In this document: positions 50,501 to 60,900 of the stretch, one piece after another
Layout of the letters: the number at the start of each line of letters is the position of its first letter
How positions within the stretch are numbered: position 1 is the first letter of the stretch
NCBI GenBank assembly: GCA_964504305.1
Contig: CAZDEB010000007.1
Span: 1-64,000, forward strand
Length of the DNA stretch: 64,000 nt
Origin: UBA11606 sp964504305
Lineage (GTDB): Bacteria; Actinomycetota; Acidimicrobiia; Acidimicrobiales; Aldehydirespiratoraceae
Direction: 5' to 3'
The notes under the pieces: model-generated
What the model was told of the DNA's origin: nothing
Database searches by the model: none
What the model saw: the letters and a program-made list of their open reading frames with translations, nothing else
Made by a program: the position numbers and the translations under genes

Positions 50501-51916
50501 ATGCCAGCAGGCGATCTATTGAGTTCTGCCGACTCGGCTCATTTGCTGCGTCGTAGCGGCTATGGCGGCACGGCGACGGAGGTTGCCTCGCTGGCCGGGA
50601 TGACTCGAACCGATGCGGTGGACGCGGTGATGGGACATCGCGAAACCGACACCACTCCTGTTGGTCCGACGCCGGCCCCGCCGACCGGCATTGGTAACCC
50701 GTCGCAGTGGGAGGCCCATGGTGCGGTGATCGATTGGTGGGTTGGCCGTATGGCAACGATGACCAACCCGGCGGTTGCTCCCAGCCCCGTGCCCGCGGTG
50801 GCTGCGGATTTGCCCATCTACGATCGTTTGGCCTTTTTTTGGCACAACCACTTTGCCTGCGCCCAGGACAAGGTGAGTGACATCGACGCGATGTGGGATC
50901 AGCTAAGTCTGTTTCGCCGGGCCGGCATGGGCAGCTTTGCTTCGCTACTCAGATCGGTCTCCGTTCATCCGGCCATGCTCGTGCACCTCGACAATCAGCA
51001 CAACACGGTGTGGGATCCTCAAGAGAACTTCGGTCGCGAGCTCATGGAGCTCTACACCTGTGGTGTCGGCAACTTCACCGAGTCCGACGTTGTCGCAATG
51101 ACCGCGGCCTGGACCGGACACAACACGGTTGGTTGGAACAGCGTGCTGCAGTTCTGGAACAACGCCTACGTGTACGATCCGGCTCGCCATGACCACGGGT
51201 CAAAGACTCTTTTTGGGATCACGGCAAACTGGAACGGGGTTGCTCAAGACGCTTCGGAGCGCGACGTCATTGACGAACTAGTAACTGGCGTTCGCCAATC
51301 GGCCACTGCGTCGAGAATCGCGCGGCTCATGTTTCGCTACTTTGCGAACCTCGAGCCGTCACCGGCCACCGTGGATCAACTGGCTCAGTCCTTTGTCGCC
51401 GGGGGAATGGAGATCAGCAGTCTGGTTCGAGCGATCTTGTTGCATGACGATTTCTGGGCGCCCGAAAGCCGGTGGGCGCAGGTAAAAAACCCGCTCGACT
51501 ATGTGGTTTCGATAGTCCGCGAAACTGGCGTACCGGCTGCCGACCTCAATCTTCGTTGGCGGATGCACCTGATGGGCATGGTGCCTCTCGACCCTCCCAG
51601 CGTGGCTGGTTGGGAAGTAGGGTCAGCCTGGCTGTCGACGGCTTCGGCATGGGGCCGAGGCCAGTTTGCCGGGTCTATGCGATGGGGCGGGAGCGGCTCG
51701 GGCGCGGCCTATGGACTTCTGGCGGGAGCTGCTGATCTTGGCCGCGACGCCGCGATCAATGCCATCTTTGACGTTTTCGGGCTCGACGAGGTCTCAGCCC
51801 CCACCCGCAATCGGCTGTTGGCGTGGTTCGACGAGGCCCACGCCAACCATCGATGGTCGATCGAACCGCAAGGCTTCATGCTCGGAGCGTTGGTTCCCGA
51901 ATTTCAGGTCTACTGA
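50501..51916 (+). CDS. DUF1800 family protein
   Basis: The 471-residue protein belongs to DUF1800: SADSAHLLRRSGYGGT at the start, LAFFWHNHFACAQDKV, VHPAMLVHLDNQHN and NFGRELMELYTCGVGNFTE in the middle, and a C-terminal region with VAGWEVGSAWLST. The molecular role of the family is unknown, but it nearly always precedes a DUF1501 gene, as it does here. No clear signal peptide is seen. AAGGGC eight bases before the ATG is a plausible ribosome binding site. Confidence 0.87.
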   Translation: MPAGDLLSSADSAHLLRRSGYGGTATEVASLAGMTRTDAVDAVMGHRETDTTPVGPTPAPPTGIGNPSQWEAHGAVIDWWVGRMATMTNPAVAPSPVPAVAADLPIYDRLAFFWHNHFACAQDKVSDIDAMWDQLSLFRRAGMGSFASLLRSVSVHPAMLVHLDNQHNTVWDPQENFGRELMELYTCGVGNFTESDVVAMTAAWTGHNTVGWNSVLQFWNNAYVYDPARHDHGSKTLFGITANWNGVAQDASERDVIDELVTGVRQSATASRIARLMFRYFANLEPSPATVDQLAQSFVAGGMEISSLVRAILLHDDFWAPESRWAQVKNPLDYVVSIVRETGVPAADLNLRWRMHLMGMVPLDPPSVAGWEVGSAWLSTASAWGRGQFAGSMRWGGSGSGAAYGLLAGAADLGRDAAINAIFDVFGLDEVSAPTRNRLLAWFDEAHANHRWSIEPQGFMLGALVPEFQVY

Positions 51917-51924
51917 AAGAAACC

Positions 51925-53790
51925 ATGACAACTTCTTCTGTACTTTCACGATCCTCGTTGACTCGATCGAATCTCGGGCGCCGGGCCCGTCGACTTACTG
52001 AGGCCGATGTGGCGCTGGCGCGCCTGTCGAGGACCGACACGTCGTCAACCGGGGTGGCTCGCCGACGGTTCCTGCAGGGGTCCTTGGCCGCGGGAGGTGC
52101 CGCGGGACTCACGGTAACTCCGGGAATCCTCGATCAAATTGCCGCGGCAGCAACGCCGCTCCCGGTTACCGACAAGATTCTGGTGACGGTTTTCCTCAAT
52201 GGCGGCAACGATCATCTCAATACGCTTGTGCCGGCTGAAGACGGGGCGTACCAAGCGGCCCGTGGAGCTCTAGCGGTGGGCGTTGATGGTTCGACCGCGG
52301 TGGGTGAAGGGCTGCATCTCCATCCCAACTTGACTCGCACCAAGGCTCGCTTTGATGCCGGCCAGGTTGCGCTGATACGAGGAGTCGGGGAAGCCAGTGA
52401 TGACCACAGCCATTTCACCTCGACGGCAACCTGGATGTCCGGTGTGCAAAATATGTTGCCGCCAACAGGATGGTTGGGGCGATTCTCCGACGGGGTCGGT
52501 CTCGACAATTTGGGCGCAGTTTCGGTCGGCTGGGACGGCGTGCCGCTGCTGCTCCGAGGCGCCAATTCGTCGGCGGTGTCCTTACCTCCTGGCGGCAACC
52601 TCTATGGCGCTGGCAGTGCCGAACCCTGGGAAACCGCGGCATTCAACGTGTTGAGTGATCTAGGCGGAACCGGCGCGGGCATTGGCCCTTTCCGCTCGAC
52701 GGTCGCCGACGCGTTTGCTGATGCCGTCGACACCGCCCAAAGCATTTCGCCGGCGTTTGTCCCAACGTTGGCCCAAGACGGGTTGGCCCGCGAGCTTGGT
52801 CTGGCCGCCCAGGTAATCAACCTCAATCTCGGGACCCAGCTGGTCAACGTCGCGCTCGGCGGCTTCGATACTCACGCCTCGCAACGCCCTGATCACGACA
52901 ACCTCATGGCCGAGCTGGACGCGGGGCTCGACGCCTTTTTCAACAACCTTTCGCCGGCATTTGCGGCCCGCACCTCGGTGCTGGTTTTTTCTGAATTCGG
53001 GCGGCGGGTGGCCCGCAACAGCACCGGCACCGATCACGGCACCGCCGGTTTGATGATGTTGCTCGGGTCCGACGTAAACGGCGGGTTGCACGGGGTGCAG
53101 CCGTCGCTTACAAACCTCGATCGGCGCGGGGACATGCAACACCACGTCGACTTCCGTTCGGTTTATGCGTCCGTGCTTGAAGATTGGCTGGTTGCTGATT
53201 CACGCCAGGTGCTGGGCGCCTCGTACCCCAAGCTTGACCTGTTCGCCGCCGGCGGAGGCGGCAGTTTGTTCATGGATGTCGGCTCGAGCGCTTACTACGC
53301 ACCGGCCGTTCGATGGCTGGCAACAACGGGTATTACCCAGGGAACCGGCCCGTCCATGTTCTCGCCGGATGATCCGGTCACGCGGGGCCAGATGGCCACT
53401 TTCCTGCACCGATACGTAGGGGAGCCCACCGGGTCGCCGGCCAACGGTTTCGTCGACGTTCCGACGGGATTCTTTTACTCCAACGCCATCGATTGGTTGG
53501 CTACGAGCGGGATTACCACGGGTACGTCGGCCACCACGTTTTCGCCCGAGGAACCAGTGACGAGAGCGCAGATGGCGGCCTTTCTGTGGCGCCTCGAAGG
53601 GAAGCCTTCGGCGCCGGTCGCGACCTTTAGTGACGTCCGCGGCGATCGCTACTACGCACCCGCGGTGGATTGGCTGTTCGACCGAGGCATCACCACCGGA
53701 ACGTCGGCGGGCAAGTTCTCACCTGACGAAGTCGTGACGCGCGGGCAAATGGCAACGTTTCTTTGGCGCCTTGCCGGCAGTCCGGCCTAG
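51925..53790 (+). CDS. DUF1501 protein with three C-terminal SLH domains
   Basis: A 621-residue exported protein. ARRRFLQG at residues 45-52, before a hydrophobic stretch, is a Tat signal sitting unusually far from the N-terminus. Residues about 75-445 are DUF1501 (VTVFLNGGNDHLNTLVP, HSHFTSTATWMSG, FDTHASQRPDHDN, VFSEFGRRVARN), an alkaline-phosphatase/sulfatase-fold relative. Residues about 449-621 hold three S-layer-homology repeats (DVGSSAYYAPAVRWL, DVPTGFFYSNAIDWL, DVRGDRYYAPAVDWL). SLH modules bind secondary cell-wall polymers, so it is probably held on the cell surface. It starts eight bases after the DUF1800 stop and overlaps hrpB by four bases at its end. Confidence 0.87.
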   Translation: MTTSSVLSRSSLTRSNLGRRARRLTEADVALARLSRTDTSSTGVARRRFLQGSLAAGGAAGLTVTPGILDQIAAAATPLPVTDKILVTVFLNGGNDHLNTLVPAEDGAYQAARGALAVGVDGSTAVGEGLHLHPNLTRTKARFDAGQVALIRGVGEASDDHSHFTSTATWMSGVQNMLPPTGWLGRFSDGVGLDNLGAVSVGWDGVPLLLRGANSSAVSLPPGGNLYGAGSAEPWETAAFNVLSDLGGTGAGIGPFRSTVADAFADAVDTAQSISPAFVPTLAQDGLARELGLAAQVINLNLGTQLVNVALGGFDTHASQRPDHDNLMAELDAGLDAFFNNLSPAFAARTSVLVFSEFGRRVARNSTGTDHGTAGLMMLLGSDVNGGLHGVQPSLTNLDRRGDMQHHVDFRSVYASVLEDWLVADSRQVLGASYPKLDLFAAGGGGSLFMDVGSSAYYAPAVRWLATTGITQGTGPSMFSPDDPVTRGQMATFLHRYVGEPTGSPANGFVDVPTGFFYSNAIDWLATSGITTGTSATTFSPEEPVTRAQMAAFLWRLEGKPSAPVATFSDVRGDRYYAPAVDWLFDRGITTGTSAGKFSPDEVVTRGQMATFLWRLAGSPA

Positions 53791-56336
53791 CTCCCTCGCT
53801 GCGGCCGTCGTCTTGCTTTGCTTGTGGCGGTCGCGGTGGTGGGATCGTCGGGCCACGAGTGCTTCGGATACCGGCCCCGCAGATCTTTTCGCACCTCGTG
53901 GTAGCCATCTGACCAAAATGACGCCAGGTCGCTCGTGACCTGTACTGGCCGGTGCGCCGGTGAAAGCAACTGCAACACCACTGCGATGTCGCCTCGTCCA
54001 ACTGTGGGCGATTCTGTGAGTCCAAAGACTTCTTGCAACCGAACAGCCAGCGCGGGTCCGCCGTCGGCGCTGTAGTCGATCGGCAGTCTCGATCCTGAGG
54101 GGACGTCGAGATGGGTGGGCGCCAGTTCGTCGAGTTCGCGCCCTTTTCGCCAATCAAGCAGATTCGACAAAGCGTCGCGGACCCGGATTTGTTCGAGGTC
54201 CTTGCGGCGTTGAACCCCGGCGAGGCTCGGCCCGAGCCAAGTCTCGGCATTGTCCACGAGCGACTGGTCGTCGACTGCTGGCCACGCGGTCGGATCAAGT
54301 TGGTGAACGAAGTCGAGCCGTGACCGGTAGCGCTCGTCGGCCTTGGTCCAGTTGAGCAAGCCGAGCCCTTCGCGCCTCAACCCGGCGATCAGCCCTTGAT
54401 TGACCATCTCCGGGTTGACGTTTGTCTCCGGACGGCGGGCCACGATGATCGCGCCGAGACGGGTCTGGCGCTCGAACACGACGTCGCGAACGCGTCGATC
54501 CCATCCGCCGTGGGCCACCTCAGAGATGCGGTTGCCGTGATGTTCTTCGATTTCGTCGAGAGAAATTGGCACCGCGGACCGAATCCGGGCGTCGGAGCCG
54601 ACCCCGTCGGTCTCGGCGATGGCCAACCATGGTTCACGAGCCAGTCCGTCCGAACTGTCGATCCCGACTCCGGCGCCGGCGGCGAGCAGATATCCCCCGA
54701 TGTTCTTGCGCCGCTGGGCGATCCGTTCGGGGAACGCCAACGAGACAAGCAAACCGGCCAGGTCGGGGTCGACGTTGCCGGGTTCGCCCTCGAGCCCCTT
54801 GGATAGTCGGCGCTCCCACCGGCGTACCGATCGCAACGCCGCGTCACGGGCGGCGCGGTCGGTCGACGGGGTGGGGCGACCAAGCATCACTTCGAGTCGG
54901 GCTCGCAGGTCGGCGGGCCGATCGCGTCCTCTCAGCAGGTCTCGGTCGCTCAGAGCCGCGGCAAGGTGACAAGCCGTGCGCAACGCGCCGGCGACGCCGT
55001 CGATTTCGAGCTCTCGGCCGCGACGGAGCATATGGGCGAGTCGTGGTTCGACCCCGAGACTGAGCAGTTCGTGACCATGCGGCGTGACTCTGTTGGCATC
55101 GTCGATTGCGCCAAGGTCGCGAAGAACGAATCGAGCGGCGTCGTACGCGACGGTCGGCGGTTGATCGAGCCAGGCCAGCTCAGCGGGCTCGCGGGCGCCC
55201 CAAGCTGCCACCTGCAATGCGAGCGAGGTGAGGTCGGAGATGAGGATCTCGGGTGGCTCCTCGGCGGGGCGAAGTTGTTGCTCGGCTTCGGCCCATAGCC
55301 GTATGCACGATCCGGGTTGCTGGCGACCGGCGCGGCCGCGACGCTGGTCGGCCGCGGCTCGGCTGGCAGTAACGGTTCGGAGCCGGCTCATTCCCCGCCC
55401 AAGATCGAGTTCGGGTCGGCGGCGCTGGCCACCATCGATAACGGTGGCCACTCCGTCGATCGTTACGCTGGTTTCGGCCAGCGGGGTCGACAAGATGATT
55501 TTGCGGCGTCCTTCGGAATCAACTTTCAGAGCACGGTCTTGAGCGGCGCTGTCCAGACTCCCGTGCAAGGGTGTGACGACAAGGTCGTGCCCGATTCGTG
55601 ATCCGAGTCGGGTCCGGAGTTCGCGATCGACGCGGCTGATCAGGTTTGCGCCCGGCAAGAACACGAGGATGTCGCCGCGATGCTCAGATGCGTTGACGGT
55701 CTCGAGCACCACCGAGACCACATGAGCGTGACGATCCAGGCCGGGCTCTGCGGGGCGGTAGGTAGTGGTGACGGCATGGGTCTCGGCCTCGACCCGGATG
55801 ATGGCATCGGTTCGGAGTCGGGTTGCGAGCGCGTCGACATCGAGGGTTGCCGACATTATGAGTAGACGAAGGTCGGGTCGCAGGGCTTCGCAAGTTTCGC
55901 GGCTGAATGCGAGAGCAGTATCGGCATGGATGCTGCGCTCGTGGAACTCGTCGAAGATGATCGCCCCGACGTCGGCCAGGCCGGGGTCGGCCAACAGCAT
56001 TCGGGTCAGGACTCCCTCGGTGACAACCTCGACTCGGGTGCTGTTGCTACGGCGGGTGTCGTCTCGGGTGCGTAAGCCGATGGTGTCGCCGACCGACTCG
56101 CCGAGGGCGTCAGCCATGCGGCTGGCCGCGGCTCGAGCTGCTACCCGGCGGGGCTCAAGCAGCAATATCCGACGATCGTCGAGCCATGGTTGGCCGATCA
56201 GCGAAGGTGGCACTCTGGTTGTCTTGCCGGTGCCCGGGGGAGCTTGCAAGATAACGAGCCGTTGGCGACCCAAGGCGGCATGGATTTGTCCGAGGGCTGC
56301 GTCGATCGGGAGTTTGTTCGACGCCGCGGTGTTCAT
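53787..56336 (-). CDS. hrpB: ATP-dependent helicase HrpB
   Basis: 849 residues, the family length. QAPPGTGKTTRVPP is Walker A, FDEFHERSIHAD the DEAH-type Walker B, and LIMSATLDVDAL motif III; LSTPLAETSVTIDGV and QRRGRAGRQQPGSCIRLW are motifs V and VI. The C-terminal HrpB region (LLSPAHRPVQVTSDLASFW) is present. It is thought to remodel RNA, with an unclear physiological role. Its ATG overlaps the upstream hydrolase stop (ATGA), and its end overlaps the convergent SLH gene. Confidence 0.92.
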   Translation of the reverse strand: MNTAASNKLPIDAALGQIHAALGRQRLVILQAPPGTGKTTRVPPSLIGQPWLDDRRILLLEPRRVAARAAASRMADALGESVGDTIGLRTRDDTRRSNSTRVEVVTEGVLTRMLLADPGLADVGAIIFDEFHERSIHADTALAFSRETCEALRPDLRLLIMSATLDVDALATRLRTDAIIRVEAETHAVTTTYRPAEPGLDRHAHVVSVVLETVNASEHRGDILVFLPGANLISRVDRELRTRLGSRIGHDLVVTPLHGSLDSAAQDRALKVDSEGRRKIILSTPLAETSVTIDGVATVIDGGQRRRPELDLGRGMSRLRTVTASRAAADQRRGRAGRQQPGSCIRLWAEAEQQLRPAEEPPEILISDLTSLALQVAAWGAREPAELAWLDQPPTVAYDAARFVLRDLGAIDDANRVTPHGHELLSLGVEPRLAHMLRRGRELEIDGVAGALRTACHLAAALSDRDLLRGRDRPADLRARLEVMLGRPTPSTDRAARDAALRSVRRWERRLSKGLEGEPGNVDPDLAGLLVSLAFPERIAQRRKNIGGYLLAAGAGVGIDSSDGLAREPWLAIAETDGVGSDARIRSAVPISLDEIEEHHGNRISEVAHGGWDRRVRDVVFERQTRLGAIIVARRPETNVNPEMVNQGLIAGLRREGLGLLNWTKADERYRSRLDFVHQLDPTAWPAVDDQSLVDNAETWLGPSLAGVQRRKDLEQIRVRDALSNLLDWRKGRELDELAPTHLDVPSGSRLPIDYSADGGPALAVRLQEVFGLTESPTVGRGDIAVVLQLLSPAHRPVQVTSDLASFWSDGYHEVRKDLRGRYPKHSWPDDPTTATATSKARRRPQRGS

Positions 56337-57043
56337 CGGCTGTCGAGGCTGCGAACGATCGTGTCGACCGCCTCGGAAACCGATTCGGGGTTGGTCTTCA
56401 TAACGAAGTGCCGGGCTCCGTCGACGGTGGTTCGGGTGGCGTTGGGAAGCTTCTTTTGCAGGTAATCATTCGCTCCCAGGAACGCCTTGTCTTGTTCTCC
56501 GATGACCAGCGCGATTGGCAAGGTGAGTTCGGTGATGTGGTCGATCACCAGCGAGTCGACGTGAAAGGCGATCGAAGCCGCCGCCTCGCTCACCGAGTAT
56601 TTCGAGGCGTTGGCCGCGACACGCTCGTTCCACGAGGCCATTGCGTCAGGATCTCGAAATCCGGGTCCGGTAGAGACAAGCACGAGGCCGTCGATTCGTA
56701 TGGACGCGTCGGTTCGGGTCAGCGCATGAGCCATCCCGAGATATCCGCCGAGGCTGTGTCCGACGTAAACAAGCCGCTCGGCTGGATTGGCGGTTCGAAT
56801 CGCGCCGATCGTGTTGTCCAAGTCTTCGAGAACGGCGTCTCGCGTATAAGAGTCCGGGTTGTCGGGCGAGGGTGATCGTCCGTGCCCCGGTAGGTCGATA
56901 GCCAAGCACCTCTGATGTTTGGAGACTTGGTTGATTGCGTGGTCCCACACGTGCAGGTCGGAGTCGACGCCATGCACCCACATGATGGTTGTGCCGGTGT
57001 CGGGGCCGCGGGACTCGACATGAAGCTTGGTGCTCGTAGACAT
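56333..57043 (-). CDS. Alpha/beta hydrolase
   Basis: 236 residues: WVHGVDSDLHVWDH, DLPGHGRSPSPD, YVGHSLGGYLGMA (serine), GEQDKAFLGAND (aspartate) and GARHFVMKTNP (histidine). The open frame runs further upstream, across the end of the enoyl-CoA hydratase gene, but the ATG at 57043, seven bases after that gene's stop, starts the recognisable fold. It is coupled to hrpB by a four-base overlap. The substrate is unknown. Confidence 0.8.
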   Translation of the reverse strand: MSTSTKLHVESRGPDTGTTIMWVHGVDSDLHVWDHAINQVSKHQRCLAIDLPGHGRSPSPDNPDSYTRDAVLEDLDNTIGAIRTANPAERLVYVGHSLGGYLGMAHALTRTDASIRIDGLVLVSTGPGFRDPDAMASWNERVAANASKYSVSEAAASIAFHVDSLVIDHITELTLPIALVIGEQDKAFLGANDYLQKKLPNATRTTVDGARHFVMKTNPESVSEAVDTIVRSLDSR

Positions 57044-57050
57044 ATCAGAT

Positions 57051-57875
57051 CTAAAGGCCGCGGAATTGGGCTGGACGTTTTTGCATGAACGCTTGTATTC
57101 CTTCTTTGAAATCGAGACTGTCGTAGCAGGCGGCAATGGCGTCGGCCGCGATTGGCGAAAGGCTGCGTAGTGGCACCGTTTCGCCCGATCCGTGCGCGGC
57201 GATGGCGTTGACGGTCGCCTTCGCGGCTTTGAGTGACAGCGGCGAAAGCCGCGCGAGTTCGTGGGCGAACGTGTTGACCCGGTCGTCGAGTTCGTCGGGT
57301 GGGTGAACCTCTTGTACGAGTCCTATACGGGCTGCTTGTTCGGCGTCGAGGACCGGCGCGGCGAGGAGCAACATTTTGGCGTTGGCTGGTCCGACCAGTT
57401 CGATGAGTCGACGGGTTGCTTCGGGAGGGTAGGCGAGTCCGAGTCTTGCTGGTGGGATCGAGAACGAGGCGTTGACCGCGGCAAACCGAAGATCGGCATG
57501 CATGGCAATGGCAACGCCGCCCCCTCGGCACGGACCGTGGATAGCAGCAAGTACCGGGACGGGGATCGACGCGAGCGCCTCCCAGGACAGATGCTCGGCG
57601 CGGTCGTAGCCCTGAGCTTCTTGGCCCATTCGACGGTCGGTGAATTCGCTGATGTCGCTGCCGGCACAGAAAGCCTCGGTGCCGGATCCTCGAACGATCA
57701 CGCACCGAAGGTCGGGCTCTTCCAGCAAGGTCTCAACCGCGTTGGGAACGGCATGATACATCGCGGCGTTCATCGCGTTGCGACGGTCGGGATTGTCGAT
57801 AATGAGGGTGCCGATCGAACCAACTCGTTCTTTGCCATCAAGGACGGGTTCGACACGGGTGAGCAGACCAGGCAT
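57051..57875 (-). CDS. Enoyl-CoA hydratase/isomerase family protein
   Basis: A 274-residue crotonase-fold protein: NPDRRNAMNAAMYHAV, EAFCAGSDISEF (first oxyanion-hole strand), IHGPCRGGGVAIAMHADLRF (second oxyanion-hole loop) and PARLGLAYPPEATRRL. The glutamate of SDISEF is in the usual neighbourhood, but hydratase and isomerase activity cannot be told apart. The position between a c-di-GMP gene and a hydrolase gives no pathway. Confidence 0.85.
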   Translation of the reverse strand: MPGLLTRVEPVLDGKERVGSIGTLIIDNPDRRNAMNAAMYHAVPNAVETLLEEPDLRCVIVRGSGTEAFCAGSDISEFTDRRMGQEAQGYDRAEHLSWEALASIPVPVLAAIHGPCRGGGVAIAMHADLRFAAVNASFSIPPARLGLAYPPEATRRLIELVGPANAKMLLLAAPVLDAEQAARIGLVQEVHPPDELDDRVNTFAHELARLSPLSLKAAKATVNAIAAHGSGETVPLRSLSPIAADAIAACYDSLDFKEGIQAFMQKRPAQFRGL

Positions 57876-57937
57876 TCGAGAAGCCTGCCAGAAGCGGGCG
57901 GGAATTCGGTGTCTAGCGACTATCTAGTGTTCGTGGT

Positions 57938-60900
57938 CTAGTGTCCGTGGCCCGCCAACGCCTCGCCGTCGCGTTCTTGGCTCAGCGTCTGCGCGATCGC
58001 ATGGGCGGGCGCGGGTCGACTGAAGTAGTAGCCTTGGCCGAGCTTGCAGCCGAGGGTCATCAGGCGTCGATGCTGGTCGGGGACCTCGATGCCTTCGGCG
58101 ATGGTCTTGGCTCCCATGCCTTCGGCGATCGACAGGACGGTGGAGACGATTGTTGAGTCGTCTTGATCTTCGAGTTTGGCAACGAAGGTCTGATCGATCT
58201 TCAAGATGTCGGCCGAGAACTCGTCGGCGTACTTGAGCGTGGCGTAGCCGGTGCCAAAGTCGTCGATGGCGACGAGCACGCCCGCGGCCCGCAGCGCGTC
58301 GATTCGAGCAACAACCAGGTCGGAGTCGTCGATCAGTGCCGACTCGGTGAGTTCCAATACCACCGCGCCGCGATCCATCTTGGCTTCGTCGACTATTGCC
58401 AAGATCTCGGCGACGATCCCCTCTCGCTGAAGCTGCACGGCAGACACGTTCACGCTGGCGTAGATGTCGTGGCCATCGCGACGCCATTGTGCGACTTGGG
58501 TGACCGCCTTTTGAAGAACTGCTCGTCCAAGGGGAACGATCAACCCATTGCGTTCGGCCAGAGGAATGAACGATGCCGGGCTGATCATCCCTCGAATTGG
58601 GTGATCCCAGCGAACGAGTGCTTCGACTCCGACCGATCGACCAGACTCGAGGTCGACTATCGGCTGGTAGTACACCATCAGTTCGTCGTTCTCGATCGCC
58701 GCACCGAGGGCGTTGGATATCTCGAAGCGTTCGAGGGTTTGGTCGGCCATGCCGGGCTCGAACATGGCCCAACGGCCTTTGCCTTGGGCCTTCGCCTCAT
58801 ACATCGCTACGTCAGCGGAGCGGAGAAGATCTTCGGGCGACTCTGTGCCTCGGTCGTCAATCGCGACCCCGACGCTAACGCTGAGCTGCACCTCCTGGCC
58901 GAGAAGGGTTACCGGCTGGGATAGTTCGCTGATCAGTCGGTCGGCCACGGTGGTTACGTCGGAGTCTCCGTACACGTCGGTCAAGAGAATCGCGAACTCA
59001 TCGCCACCGAAACGGGCGGCGCGGTCGTGGAGTCGCAAGCGGCCGAGGAGCCGCGACGAAATTTCGACCAGGAGTTGGTCACCGGCCGCGTGTCCCAGCG
59101 AGTCGTTGACATTTTTGAAATCATCGACATCAACAAACAGCGCGGCTACCTTGCTTCCCGGTCGTCTGGCCGGGCCGAGGGCATTGGCCAGTTGATCGGT
59201 GAACTGAACCCGACTGCCGAGACCAGTGAGATCGTCGTGCATCACTTGGTGCCGGAGGTCTTCCTCGAGACGTTTGCGGTCAGTGATGTCGCGAATGTTC
59301 AGCACGAGGCCGCTCACTGACGGATCGTCGCGAAGATCGGTGACGGTGATTTCGGCCGTTCGCGAAGTGCCATCGGGACGGGCGAGGGCTAGTTCAAGAT
59401 TTCGGACGCCTGGTGGGTCGAGTTGGATGGCTCGACGAACTTGGTCGAGGCCGTGAGCGTCATCTCGACGCAACAACTCCACGAAGTTGCGGCCTCGAAG
59501 CTGGGCGGGGCTGAGCCCGGCGAGTTGCACGACGGCGGGGGATGCGTAGGTGAACACCCCTGCTTCGTCGAGGACGGCGATTACGTCGGAGCTGTGCTGG
59601 ACCAACCCTCGGAACCATTGTTCGCTTCGCTGCAGGCCGATCTTGGCGGCGCGTTCGGCCGTGATGTCTCGCGCGGTGATGACAACGCCGCCGACCTCGG
59701 GATCGTCACTGAAATCGCGCGTAGTGATATCGAACCAACGAAAGCCCTCACCGGAGCTGACCCGGGCCTCGACAGCTCGCGGCACTTCGGATGCTTGCGA
59801 CGGGGAACGGATCAGTTCGGTAACGAGAGCCAAGTCATCGCGGTGAATCAACGCTAGAGGGTCAGCGGCGGTGAGGGTGTCGGCTCGGTCGCCGAGAATG
59901 GTGGGAGCGTTGGGGGAGACATAGATGACCTCGTGGTTTTCGTCGACCACAGTTACCAGGTCAGACGACTGTTCGACCAGTGCGGTCAGCCGCCGTTCGG
60001 CTCGGTTGGCAAACACTGATTCGGCCAACTGAAGCGACGAAAGAGCCTGCGATATCTGCGCCGACATCGTGCGTAACGCCAGACTGTGGGCGTAGTCGAG
60101 CGGTCCGACGATTTCGACAGCCATGACCCCGAACTCGGCCGCTTCACCGAGTTCCAGGTGGGTGACCAGATTGGACGTCGCCGCTTCGACCAACTCGCCA
60201 ACGGGGGCTGGCGGGTCGACAGAATCGACCTTGGTGATGTCGACGGGCAGCCGGTTGTCGATACGTAAGATCAGACGAGGGAGGGTGCCGCCGACGCTGA
60301 TGGTCGCGGCGTAGCGGCAACTGGGCGCCACGATTGTTTCGATGGTTTGGGCGGTGACCTCGGCTATTTCGTCGACGGTGTTTGCCGCGATCAGGGCTCG
60401 GCCGCTGTCGGCCAGCGCTCCCTCGAGGTCCGCGACGCGTTCTTTCGAGCGAAACAGCAGCGAGATGCGAATCAGACTGACGAGCGCCAGCACGCTCGAA
60501 CCAGATACCAGGACCGGCAAGTCGGGTTCGGTATCGCGCAGTAGAGCCGCCAGCAGAGCCGCAGGAAGGGTCAACAGCGCGGTCGCCATCAAAGCGAGGC
60601 GCCCAAACGACAGCCGCGGCGGCCTATAAGGAGGCGCGGTCGTGAGGTCTGGTGCTTCGGGATGCTGGATAGCTCCTGCGGCGAAGAAGAAAGCAACCGG
60701 GGAGGCAAGACGAGCCAGGGTGAGAGCCCACACGCTGCCGGTTGTGTCGAGCAGGAAGAGCAGGTCGTTGAGCAATATCAATCCCGAGGCCACCGCCAGC
60801 AGCCTCCAAGCCGCGTTGCGGACGCCGGGACCAACGGCCAGTCGACAAACGTGGCCGATCAGGACGAGATCAAGGATCGTATAAGCCACGTTGCCGGCAC

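Noticed and set aside
57051..57875. Naphthoate synthase (MenB) completing the menaquinone pathway
   Set aside because: The crotonase-fold protein lacks the MenB-specific segments I would expect and lies far from the men operon, so it is called only as a generic hydratase/isomerase.
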